This document shows positions 53,514 to 62,448 of a stretch of DNA of 64,000 bases, one piece after another. A program made the translations under genes and the position numbers. The notes below the pieces were generated by a model. The model was not told the DNA's origin. It saw nothing but the letters and a program-made list of their open reading frames with translations, and did no database searches. The stretch covers positions 186,001 through 250,000 of the forward strand of contig NZ_WVRE01000003.1 in the NCBI RefSeq assembly GCF_013111185.1. Direction: 5' to 3'. This DNA is from Ruegeria sp. HKCCD7303 (lineage in GTDB: Bacteria > Pseudomonadota > Alphaproteobacteria > Rhodobacterales > Rhodobacteraceae). Numbering within the stretch: position 1 is the first letter of the stretch; every line of letters begins with the position of its first letter.

Positions 53514-53957
53514 ATGTCACACCGTATCCTCTTTGTCTGTTTGGGCAACATCTGCCGGTCCCCTGCGGCCGAAGGCGTCTTTCGCGATCGCGCGCCGCAT
53601 CACGCAACCGACAGTGCCGGAACCATGGGTTGGCACGCAGGCAACCCGCCTTACGGCCCCATGCAGGCCGCCGCAAAAGCCAGAGGATTTGACCTTAGCG
53701 ACCTGCGTGCCCGACAGTTTACAGCCGCCGACTTTGATCGGTTCGATCTGATCATTGGCATGGATGCCAACAACATCGCGGATATTGAGGATCTGCGTCC
53801 TACGGGCAACGCCACGCCTGTGCGCCTGCTGACCGACTTTGCCCATGAAACCCAGTCTGATCATGTGCCTGACCCCTATTATACGCGGGATTTCGATGGT
53901 GTGCTGGATCTGATCGAAACAGCAGTAGCCGGCTTGGCCGCTCATCTGGAGCGCTAG
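53514..53957 (+). CDS. Low-molecular-weight protein tyrosine phosphatase
   Basis: 147 residues from the ATG at 53514 (a TTG two codons earlier is possible). The phosphate loop C-L-G-N-I-C-R-S is at residues 9-16 (nucleophile C9, R15), and the acid is in the VPDPYY motif (residues ~122-127). It removes phosphate from tyrosines, often of exopolysaccharide kinases, or from arginine. No kinase gene lies nearby. Its stop overlaps the end of the LysR gene by 4 bases. Confidence 0.95.
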   Translation: MSHRILFVCLGNICRSPAAEGVFRDRAPHHATDSAGTMGWHAGNPPYGPMQAAAKARGFDLSDLRARQFTAADFDRFDLIIGMDANNIADIEDLRPTGNATPVRLLTDFAHETQSDHVPDPYYTRDFDGVLDLIETAVAGLAAHLER

Positions 53958-54907
53958 CCGCCGATCACCTTCAACTGACCGTTCAGCCAGGGCAGTTTGT
54001 TAAGGGCCGGTTCGATGATCTGGTTTTGCATCAGCCGACGTGTCATACCTGCGACCTCCTGCGGGACCTGATCCGACCAATCGGTGCGGGCCAAAAGCGA
54101 GATCGTGCGAGAGAAATCTCCAAACGGGGCAGGGTGCGCCTCCAACCCGTCATGGAAGCGTGCCGCGCGCATGAAGCCCAGCGGCGTCGTGATTGCCCAA
54201 CCCAAACCCCGCGCGACCATGGCCATCAAAGCCATGTGTGAGCCGATCTCGAACCGTTCCTCGAACTCTTTCCCGTCGCGCGCCATATGCGCTTCGATCT
54301 GGCGGCTGATCAGTTGCTCGCGCGCGTAACGCAGAAACGGCAAGCTCTCTTGCACGGCCTCGACCGCGCCCGAACCCTTTGGGGCCACCAGAATGAACGG
54401 ATCGCGGACCAAAGGATACTCGATCACGCCTTCCAGCGCCTCACCGCTATGGGCGGTGATCGCCATGTGGAGGCGCTGCTCGGCCAAAGCTTCAAACAGA
54501 TCGAGGCTCGACAAGGTGATCAGTTTGAATTTCGAACGGGTCAGGCTATCGGCCAGCAATGTGGCCAACCGTGGAGTCAGATCATTGTCGAAATCGTCGA
54601 TCAACCCGATGGAAAGCGTGGTCAGATGACCCAACTCCATGACCGAAAGCTCGCTTTGGGCCACCTGCAATTCGGCCAGCACAGCCTCGGCCCGCGCCAG
54701 AAAGCTGCGCCCGGCCTGGGTCAGCCGCATAGGCCGCCGCCCGTGATCAACCAGATCGGTGCCTAGCGCCTTTTCCAAATTGCGCAGTTGCTGGGATACG
54801 GACGGCTGGCTGAGCCCGGTGATCTCGGCGGCCTGCGCTACCGATCCCGTCCGCGCCAAAGCCTCGAACACCTCAAGGCCCCGCAGGGTCAGCCCTTTCA
54901 TCACCAT
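53954..54907 (-). CDS. LysR-family transcriptional regulator
   Basis: 317 residues. The N-terminal winged helix, LRGLEVFEALARTGSVAQAAEITGLSQPSVSQQLRNLEKALGTDL, is the LysR DNA-binding signature; the substrate-binding domain follows (LTTLSIGLIDDFDNDLTPRLATLL). The target is unknown; adjacent genes are a small periplasmic protein upstream and a phosphatase on the opposite strand. Start options are the ATGs at 54907 and 54901. Confidence 0.93.
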   Translation of the reverse strand: MVMKGLTLRGLEVFEALARTGSVAQAAEITGLSQPSVSQQLRNLEKALGTDLVDHGRRPMRLTQAGRSFLARAEAVLAELQVAQSELSVMELGHLTTLSIGLIDDFDNDLTPRLATLLADSLTRSKFKLITLSSLDLFEALAEQRLHMAITAHSGEALEGVIEYPLVRDPFILVAPKGSGAVEAVQESLPFLRYAREQLISRQIEAHMARDGKEFEERFEIGSHMALMAMVARGLGWAITTPLGFMRAARFHDGLEAHPAPFGDFSRTISLLARTDWSDQVPQEVAGMTRRLMQNQIIEPALNKLPWLNGQLKVIGG

Positions 54908-54973
54908 CGCACATCCCTTTCGCTGCGCCTTTTCTGAGGCGCAGCGTGGATCAGGTCAAGGATTTGCGGTGCG

Positions 54974-55288
54974 TTAGCTGCAGATCGCCTGCGCCATCTG
55001 GCCGAAGTTTTGATACCGATCCCACAGCGCATCATCACGCGCCGTGCGCGACATTTTCAGCTCTTGCGCCTGATGGGGGTCTTCGAACCACTTCGAGACG
55101 GTCTTCTGGTCACTGCGCGTCAGTGCCTGATCTGCCACGCGCTGAATGCAGCTGCACCGATCACGTGTGGCCGCCGCCCGATCCGACGCCAGGCAGGCGC
55201 GCTTGATCTGCGCGGCCTCAACCTGCGGAGCGATGGCCGTCATCGTTGCGGCACAGAAAGCGATTAAGAGGAACTGTTTCATGCTCAT
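54974..55288 (-). CDS. Small periplasmic cysteine-containing protein (called 'arginine transporter' in some databases)
   Basis: 104 residues (MSMKQ start at 55288). The N-terminus is a signal peptide (FLLIAFCAATMTAIAPQVEA). The mature part has a conserved cysteine pattern, ACLASDR...DRCSCIQRVADQALT, and a C-terminal AQAICS. I recall that similar Rhodobacterales proteins are labelled arginine transporter, but a soluble 80-residue protein without membrane helices cannot be one. Function unknown. Confidence 0.75.
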   Translation of the reverse strand: MSMKQFLLIAFCAATMTAIAPQVEAAQIKRACLASDRAAATRDRCSCIQRVADQALTRSDQKTVSKWFEDPHQAQELKMSRTARDDALWDRYQNFGQMAQAICS

Positions 55289-55412
55289 GCCTCGTTTTTG
55301 CCTGCCCTGAGGGATCTTGTGCCCCTCTCAGTCTGAGCGGGAGTATGAATCAAAGTGGTTAACGGATCAATCGTACGTTGCAAAAAAGTGATTGCACGAG
55401 TCGGAAACGCCT

Positions 55413-55429
55413 AGCCCGCAGGGCGGGCT
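55413..55429. repeat. Small hairpin in the 55.3-55.5 kb intergenic space
   Basis: AGCCCGC (55413-55419), loop AGG, GCGGGCT (55423-55429). It lies between two divergent small genes; no U-run. Role unknown. Confidence 0.35.
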
Positions 55430-55546
55430 TCAACTCGGCATTCATCTGAAAGAGTGTAACCCGCACCCATCGCGACATAGCTTGATTGCTGGACTATTGG
55501 CTATACGGTTGTTCCAACACTCAAGTTTATGAACGCGGAAGTTTTA

Positions 55547-56077
55547 ATGAAACTAAAAACAACAGGACTATACTTAATCGCGACTTTGATGTTTGTGTTC
55601 GGCATGGCAGAGCAAAGCACTGCTCAAGATCGATCAGACGACCTGGATAGACCTGTCAGAGTGCTCATTTCAGGCATCTCCGGTCAACTCGCCACTGAAG
55701 TAACCGGCGGGGATTTCAATCAGAAGATCGACTTCAACTATCCTTCAAAACAACTTTCTGATTTTGACCTTATGGTAATTTTTACCGACCATTTTTTTGA
55801 GGCTCTCGATGAAGAAATCGTAAGGGCGCTCGGATTTGTCGAAAGCGACTTTCAAAGTAATGATGAAGACAATTTTCTAACCGTATTGACGGCGGAGTTT
55901 GAGGGGGATGAAACACCATTCCCAATCCTCGTGATTAACCGGCGCCACTTCTATGCTCGGGATCGAACTTGCCATGTTCCTTTGCTTAGGGACCTAATTT
56001 TGAAAGCTGATTGGCGTGGCGTTCTTGATCGAGAGCGGGACTATAAGCTGGCTTCAGATTGCGGGAATTCATCGTAG
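55547..56077 (+). CDS. AT-rich secreted protein, unknown function
   Basis: 176 residues from the ATG at 55547 (an in-frame ATG at 55529 is also possible). Signal peptide MKLKTTGLYLIATLMFVFGMAEQSTA, then a soluble domain with acidic stretches (DFNQKIDFNYPSKQLSDFDLMV, FVESDFQSNDEDNF) and two cysteines (TCHVP, ASDCGN). Its base composition and codons (AAA, ATT, TTT frequent) differ from the high-GC neighbours, suggesting recent acquisition. No family was recognised. It stands just upstream of lepA, in the same direction. Confidence 0.65.
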   Translation: MKLKTTGLYLIATLMFVFGMAEQSTAQDRSDDLDRPVRVLISGISGQLATEVTGGDFNQKIDFNYPSKQLSDFDLMVIFTDHFFEALDEEIVRALGFVESDFQSNDEDNFLTVLTAEFEGDETPFPILVINRRHFYARDRTCHVPLLRDLILKADWRGVLDRERDYKLASDCGNSS

Positions 56078-56195
56078 GCTCAAGCAATTGTCAAACGGCT
56101 TGCCGAGGTGAACAAGTCGAAGGACGTTGTATAGTATCGTCGGCGCACTCAATCCACCTTGACCAACCCACGATTCCTCTACATATCCCCAACCC

Positions 56196-57995
<1,800 letters not shown>

Positions 57996-57998
57996 TAA

Positions 57999-59246
57999 GT
58001 GGCACTATTTAATTTAAATCCCGACGATGTTTTTACTCCTCGTTCGGCCAACGTCAATCCAAGGTTGTATGTTCCAAGACCCGATCTTGAAGAAGAGCTT
58101 TCCGATGGTTTGACTGAGAGTCAGCACTTGGTCATTTTCGGTGAAAGCGGCAATGGAAAATCTTGGCTATACAAGAACGTTTTTGAGTCAGCTGATGTAT
58201 ACTATGAAGTGATTAACCTAGTCCAAGCTTCGGCTTTCGGATCTCTTGCAGCGGCGTTTGAGGACAAGCTCGATAGAAGGGAAGAGCTTGAAAAAACAGA
58301 ATACGAAAAGTCGACTTCTGCAGGCATGAAACCCAGCGGTGTAGGCGCCGACTTCAAAGGTACTTGGAAGTACGTGCGAGGAAGAAAAGAACCTTTTGAA
58401 CGGGTGCTGGCCTACATTCGGAAGAAGGCGGGAAGGTGGAAGCGAGCAGTCGTAGTTTTTGATAATTTCGAACAAATTGCTTCTAGCGAAGAGCTCTGCA
58501 AACAAGTCTCAAATTGCATCATTTTGCTGGATGATCCGATTTACGCTGAATACGGTGTTAAGATCGTGCTTGTCGGCACCCCAGCTGGAATTGATGAAAT
58601 TCTAGCAAAGAGCGGAAATATTCAGACAATTTCGTCTAGACTAAAGGAAATCCCTGAGGTTGAGAGAATGTCCGTAGATGAAGCCAAAGTTCTGATGAGG
58701 CTGGGACTAGAAGACCTTCTTCGCTTGCAGATATCAGGAAAAAAAGAAGTCTTTTATGATCGGCTTTTAAAGATTACTGATCGTATCGCGCTTGAGCTTC
58801 AGGAGCTAGGCCTGAGAATTGCAAAAGAGGCGAGAAAGAAAAATAATACAATTGATCAACTGGTGTTGAACCGCGCTATCGCGAAGTGGGCAAGGAATTC
58901 AATCCGCTCCTATTGCACGATGGTATCAAGCCGGTTGAACTCAAGGGAAACAAAAGCGGCGCGTAGAAACCAGTGTATCTATGCGTGCGGGATTATTGAA
59001 AAAGAGAGTTTTACTTACCGTGAGATCGAAGCTTCGATACGAGAGCTTTTTCCAGCCTCCACTAAAGGAGTAACTTTGAACGTCTCTGGTGAACTATCCC
59101 GTTTGGCAAAAGGCGATAAGCCTTTGCTGAAGAAACTGCCAAATGACGAGGCTTATAGGTTGAGTAGCCCCAAAGTTCGAATGGCTATCAGAGCGATGCT
59201 GGAGATTTCCAACGGTAAAGTTGTTAAGTCTCTTGAGGATTTATAG
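57999..59246 (+). CDS. Orphan AAA/STAND-type P-loop ATPase, AT-rich
   Basis: 415 residues from a GTG at 57999 (ribosome site weak; coupling to lepA likely). Residues ~20-60 carry YVPRPDLEEELSDGL and Walker A FGESGNGKSWLYKN (residues ~46-55). Walker B is AVVVFDNFEQ (D-N), followed by IVLVGTPAG, a sensor-like element, and then an arginine-containing helical lid. The C-terminal ~130 residues (CGIIEKESFTYREIEASIRELF...) look like a winged helix. This arrangement resembles Orc1/Cdc6- or STAND-like ATPases that regulate nucleic-acid events. Codons (AAA, AGA, AGG, ATT) and AT content differ sharply from lepA, which indicates horizontal acquisition. The function is unknown; defence or mobile-element control is conjecture. 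Confidence 0.75.
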   Translation: MALFNLNPDDVFTPRSANVNPRLYVPRPDLEEELSDGLTESQHLVIFGESGNGKSWLYKNVFESADVYYEVINLVQASAFGSLAAAFEDKLDRREELEKTEYEKSTSAGMKPSGVGADFKGTWKYVRGRKEPFERVLAYIRKKAGRWKRAVVVFDNFEQIASSEELCKQVSNCIILLDDPIYAEYGVKIVLVGTPAGIDEILAKSGNIQTISSRLKEIPEVERMSVDEAKVLMRLGLEDLLRLQISGKKEVFYDRLLKITDRIALELQELGLRIAKEARKKNNTIDQLVLNRAIAKWARNSIRSYCTMVSSRLNSRETKAARRNQCIYACGIIEKESFTYREIEASIRELFPASTKGVTLNVSGELSRLAKGDKPLLKKLPNDEAYRLSSPKVRMAIRAMLEISNGKVVKSLEDL

Positions 59247-59550
59247 CAAACCGTTCGAACTAGATTCGAATTGGCTTAGTTAGTGTCGATCGACGAATAC
59301 GTAATGCGCCGCTAAACCCACCCGCCCCCGTGGGGCGACGCGTTTGCGCCTCCCCTCGGGCCGGCGCGGCCCTCAGCTCTTTTGATCGAAAGGTTTTGAA
59401 AGCCCGCTCTACGGGTAAATTGGGGGGGGTAAAACCCACCCTACGTAGGATGCGTTTTCAACCCATCACCCACACTGTGACCCACCTCACAGCCCCAACC
59501 CCATCCCCCTGCTACACTTGACCCTACGGAACCGTCTGCAGGAGGCCGAA
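59247..59550. other. Intergenic stretch after the orphan ATPase
   Basis: 304 bases. It starts AT-rich with two TTCGAA sequences (59254-59259 and 59265-59270) and the palindrome TCGATCGA, then changes to GC-rich with a TAAAACCCACCCTA tract (near 59430) of the kind common between bacterial genes. No supported gene. The change of composition marks the right end of the AT-rich islet. Confidence 0.4.
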
Positions 59551-59871
59551 ATGTCCACATCCATGATCCCCATCATCGCCCTCGGGGCGGCGGGTCTCTA
59601 TTCCGTGGCCATGATCTCGATGAAGTTCTGGTGGAAAATCCCCGGTGTTGGCCTGACCCTTCTGATCGTCGCCACATTGCTGGCCGCCGCAACTCTGGAA
59701 CTCGCCGCGCTGCGCAATGAACGGTTGGGCATCATCTATACCGGCATTCTGGGGGCCGAGGTTGTTCTGATCGCCATCGCTTCGTATTTCCTGTTCGGCG
59801 AGAACTTTTCCTATCGCGAGGGGGTCGGTATCGCGCTGGTCATTGTTGGGACAGCTCTGGCCTGGGCCTGA
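59551..59871 (+). CDS. Small four-helix membrane protein, EamA/SMR-like
   Basis: 106 residues from the ATG at 59551 (GGAGG ribosome site). Four hydrophobic helices: IIALGAAGLYSVAMISMKFWW, VGLTLLIVATLLAAATLEL, LGIIYTGILGAEVVLIAIASYFLFGE and SYREGVGIALVIVGTALAWA. The final Gly-rich helix after FGENFSYREG resembles the second half of EmrE/SMR or EamA modules. It could be a half-size DMT transporter. Substrate unknown. Confidence 0.75.
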   Translation: MSTSMIPIIALGAAGLYSVAMISMKFWWKIPGVGLTLLIVATLLAAATLELAALRNERLGIIYTGILGAEVVLIAIASYFLFGENFSYREGVGIALVIVGTALAWA

Positions 59872-59978
59872 TGCCCCATTCTAAGCTCCCGGTGAACCAA
59901 TCATGAAGTTTCCCTTAGGTAAGTTGTAACCTGTGAGCGCCCTCCCAATCTGTTGACCAGACGAAAAGGAGAGAGCCC

Positions 59979-60428
59979 ATGACCAGATACATGACTGCCG
60001 GAGCAGCCGCTTTGGCCACGACACTCACCCTTGGAACGGCCGCTCTGGCCGATACCACGCCCGACCTGCGCGGCACGTGGCTGGGGTCTTACACGACCGT
60101 CCAACCCAGCCACTACTACAAGGGCGATCAACCCCGGTTCAATCAGGCCGAATGGATGCTCGACGTCCAGATGCAGGAAGACAATGTCTTCTGGGGGCCC
60201 AGCAAGTGGCGCCGTGATGGCGATACAGAATGGAATGAGTACGAGGCCACCGGCACCATAAGTCTCGATGGCTCGGGGTCTATTGGCATCGTTGAAACCT
60301 CACCGCTGGTGATCGGAGCCAATGCGCTGATCGATGCGCGGTATGAGGATGGCAAGATCTATGCGGATTTCCGTAGCCTGCGGAATGGAACGACCTACAG
60401 CACCGTTCTGGAACGTCAGGTGAACTGA
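59979..60428 (+). CDS. Secreted protein of unknown function
   Basis: 149 residues. Signal peptide MTRYMTAGAAALATTLTLGTAALA, then a beta-rich domain with DLRGTWLGSYTTVQPSHYY and a C-terminal GTISLDGSGSIGIVETSPLVIG...LERQVN. Lipocalin-like and DUF-type small beta-barrel proteins often read this way, but I do not identify a family. Ribosome site AAAAGGAGAGA is strong. It follows the small membrane protein by 107 bases in the same direction. Confidence 0.75.
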   Translation: MTRYMTAGAAALATTLTLGTAALADTTPDLRGTWLGSYTTVQPSHYYKGDQPRFNQAEWMLDVQMQEDNVFWGPSKWRRDGDTEWNEYEATGTISLDGSGSIGIVETSPLVIGANALIDARYEDGKIYADFRSLRNGTTYSTVLERQVN

Positions 60429-60525
60429 AGCGGTTCCGGCCCGGTCGGACAGTAGGGGGTATGGACCGCCGCCCGATTGTCTGCGCGGCGGAGGTGTAGG
60501 TTAGCCAGCCGGGCCGGGCCGCTTC

Positions 60526-60657
60526 TCAGTAAAGCAACCATTGTCTCCACCAGGGGAGGTGGGCCGGGTGGCGCACATTGCCCGCGACAGGGTTCAGTTG
60601 GTTTTGGGTCAGAATGCGGTGTTCCTCGACCCATGGGCATCTGGACCTCGCGGACCT
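60526..60657 (-). pseudogene. Possible gene remnant, 43 codons
   Basis: On the minus strand an open stretch ends at a TGA (60526-60528), and its last ~37 residues (PWVEEHRILTQNQLNP, then VAGNVRHPAHLPWW and RQWLLY) look like a real C-terminus with amphipathic and Trp-rich sequence. A stop (60658-60660) blocks it upstream and no start is present. It could be the tail of a decayed transposon-type or conserved hypothetical gene, or chance. Confidence 0.3.
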
Positions 60658-60904
60658 TTAGCGCGGCGTTGCGTGCGGTGACTTACGCGCCATCCGGTCC
60701 CAGTTCATGCGATAGTGTGTTTCTCTCGCGTCTGAGTGCGCGATTCGATAGTTTGAGGCGCAGAGAACTTGTCAAACCCGGTGTTTTTCGCCCGGCAGAG
60801 TGCATGTTGGCGTTCGCGCTTGCAGCATTGCGCGGAAAAAGGGCGGTTTCTACCCGTATTGGCAAATGCTCCATCAACCCTGCGCAGTGCCGCGCTTTCT
60901 CGGA

Positions 60905-60913
60905 TTATCCACA
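60905..60913 (+). other. Consensus DnaA box
   Basis: TTATCCACA, the perfect 9-mer, within an AT-rich segment of the gene-poor stretch; a weaker TTATCCCCG follows at about 60942. A single perfect box is expected by chance about once in 130 kb counting both strands, so this is only suggestive. Confidence 0.45.
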
Positions 60914-61278
60914 GAAATGTCCCTGCGGATATCAACATTTTATCCCCGTCAATTTTTCATGCTGCAGTGCTATTTTCTTGTCCGAAGCCGGCCGGAATGC
61001 CAAAGTCCTGACACCGCCCAGGATCCTCGGAGCCAAAGGCGGTACGCAAAGGGCCGGAGGGTTGGAGCGATTGAGAGGGTCTTGGGATTTTCTCTGAACT
61101 TCAAAGACTTACCGTTGAGGTCAGGTGATTGCGGGCAACCCGCCCACGTCAGTTGATCATCCTCTTGGTTTACCGATGCATGCTGTGTTTCCCTATGGGT
61201 TCGCAGCAATCGCCAAAGCCCCCTGTGGGGCTGAGGCAAAAGGATCGGAACGTCCCTCGGGGCGCGCCGACCCGGTAA

Positions 61279-61344
61279 GGCGTCAGGCGTATCCGAAAGG
61301 GTACATGCAAAGACCGCGTCTGCGCACCTGACGCCTTTTCCTTT
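61279..61344 (+). ncRNA. Candidate structured small RNA ending in a terminator-like stem
   Basis: GGCGTCAGG (61279-61287) pairs with CCTGACGCC (61327-61335), a perfect 9-bp closing stem followed by TTTTCCTTT. Inside, GTATCC-GAAA-GGGTAC (61289-61304) is a hairpin with a GNRA tetraloop, and AGAC-CGC-GTCT (61311-61321) is a second hairpin. A closing stem with two inner hairpins and a U-run is unusual for chance sequence. No known RNA family is recognised. Confidence 0.45.
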
Positions 61345-61396
61345 GCCGGATCACGGTTTCATACAGGCTACCACTCACCCCTCTTCTGAACGGGAA

Positions 61397-61428
61397 CGGG
61401 GCTCTTTTGCGCGAACAAAAGAGCCCCG
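61397..61428 (-). terminator. 13-bp perfect stem-loop, likely terminator of the entericidin/ArsR unit
   Basis: CGGGGCTCTTTTG (61397-61409), loop CGCGAA, CAAAAGAGCCCCG (61416-61428). It stands about 117 bases downstream of the entericidin-like gene on the minus strand. A T-run is inside the stem rather than after it. Confidence 0.55.
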
Positions 61429-61544
61429 GTATTTGGCTTGTGATCAAGTCGTAGGGCCAAGCGTCCAAGCGCGGATGCTTGATAGTGACACCGGAGCCCG
61501 TCTTTCTTGAAATGCCGATGCTTGGTGATCAGGGTCAGAAACGC

Positions 61545-61682
61545 TTACAGGTTTTCCTGCACGTCTGTTGCAGCGTTCTGGATGGCATCCCCGGCTTTTT
61601 CGATGTCTTTGCCAGCGCCTTTTGCAGTTTCGCAGGCGGTCAGGGCAAACAGGCTCAGGCCAATCAGAAATACACGGATCAT
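61545..61682 (-). CDS. Entericidin-like small lipoprotein
   Basis: 45 residues from the ATG at 61682 with a strong ribosome site (AAGGAG, 7 bases upstream). A lipoprotein signal (MIRVFLIGLSLFALTAC, lipobox L-T-A-C, lipidation at C17) is followed by ETAKGAGKDIEKAGDAIQNAA, the amphipathic KGxGKDIxxAGxAI repeat of the EcnA/EcnB entericidin family. In E. coli these are antidote/toxin membrane lipoproteins of the stationary phase. The start lies 61 bases past the end of the ArsR-type regulator gene, in the same direction. Confidence 0.88.
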   Translation of the reverse strand: MIRVFLIGLSLFALTACETAKGAGKDIEKAGDAIQNAATDVQENL

Positions 61683-61743
61683 AGTCGTCTCCTTGGTGCT
61701 CGATAAATTTTCGGTAGCAGCTTTCTACTGACCAGACCAGTAG

Positions 61744-62085
61744 TTAGGAGGCGTCTCTGTCGCAGAATAGCTCGTAGACAACTTCAAGAATCCGACGTGG
61801 ACGATCGTCTGCCAAACGATAGTAGATTGCTTTGCCTTCCCGCCGAGGTACGACCAATCCTTCAAGGCGCAAACGCGACAACTGCTGGGATACGGCGGCT
61901 TGCCGCGCGGACAAAAGCCCTTCCAGTTCTGTGACGGACTTCTCACCAGATACCAGATGGCACAAAATCATCAGGCGTCCTTCGTGACTAATTGCCTTTA
62001 GAAAATTAGATGCAAGCGCGGCGTTTTCTACCATGCGATACATGTCTTCTTGGGGCATGTCCTGGGACAACTGTGGAAGTGCCAT
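61744..62085 (-). CDS. ArsR/SmtB-family regulator, BigR/SqrR-type persulfide sensor
   Basis: 113 residues, winged-helix. FLKAISHEGRLMILCHLVSGEKSVTELEGLLSARQAAVSQQLSRLRLEGLV is the ArsR DNA-binding core. Cysteines are only C42 (in ILCHLVSG) and C108 (in ELFCDRD), the same pair used by BigR of Xylella and Agrobacterium, and by SqrR (C41/C107) in Rhodobacter, to sense persulfide through a disulfide/tetrasulfide bridge. No metal-ligand motif of the ArsR type is present. It should repress sulfide-oxidation or stress genes. The entericidin gene follows on the same strand. Confidence 0.88.
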   Translation of the reverse strand: MALPQLSQDMPQEDMYRMVENAALASNFLKAISHEGRLMILCHLVSGEKSVTELEGLLSARQAAVSQQLSRLRLEGLVVPRREGKAIYYRLADDRPRRILEVVYELFCDRDAS

Positions 62086-62448
62086 CGTTCTAGTTCCTTG
62101 CTAACCCCGTCAATGGGTAACGTTATCATATTACAGCGCAACTACGCCGTTCACTCAACTACATGTTTCGTGCATTTTGTTCCATATGTATAAATCAAAA
62201 TACCGTGATGAGTGAAAGGGGAACCCTCGCCGCTTTTCCCCGTATACTAAGGCTGTGTGGTTTAGGCGGTGGCTCAAAAGTATTCCGGATCGCGAACAAC
62301 GGGTCGAGCTGTGCGGAATTGGTGTCATCCTACATTCCTTCATCGTTCTCGCTTGCCCCCCCTTGCAGCCCCCCCGAGCCAACACTAAGACTTGGGTAAT
62401 ACTTGTTGGGGTAGTGTCCCGATCCATAGCAAAGCAGGCAGGTTCCGA
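62086..62448. other. Divergent region between the BigR-like gene and clpP
   Basis: 363 bases. The left end (62100-62160) is AT-rich and should hold the promoter of the regulator; GTAACGTTATCATATTAC near 62117 is a partly symmetric sequence that could be its own operator. The right part contains short open frames without coding character. clpP's promoter lies here but is not obvious. Confidence 0.45.

Larger units (their letters stand above)
60429..61544. other. Gene-poor 1.1 kb stretch with hairpins, DnaA box and structured-RNA candidate
   Basis: 1116 bases without a convincing intact gene; several frames over 60 codons exist on both strands but show no coding character. It holds a short protein remnant (60526-60657, minus), a consensus DnaA box (60905-60913), an AGCCCC-CTGT-GGGGCT hairpin (61217-61232), the structured element at 61279-61344 and a 13-bp stem at 61397-61428. 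It may be a repeat-derived or regulatory region. Confidence 0.5.

Noticed and set aside
60477..61097. Plus-strand frame of 206 codons in the gene-poor stretch
   Set aside because: No signature, no ribosome site, and Cys/Arg/Ser-rich composition without any domain pattern. It overlaps hairpins and the DnaA box and is most likely a non-coding open frame.
62163..62399. 78-codon plus-strand frame upstream of clpP
   Set aside because: It crosses the promoter zone, has no ribosome site and no recognisable sequence, and ends before the true clpP start.
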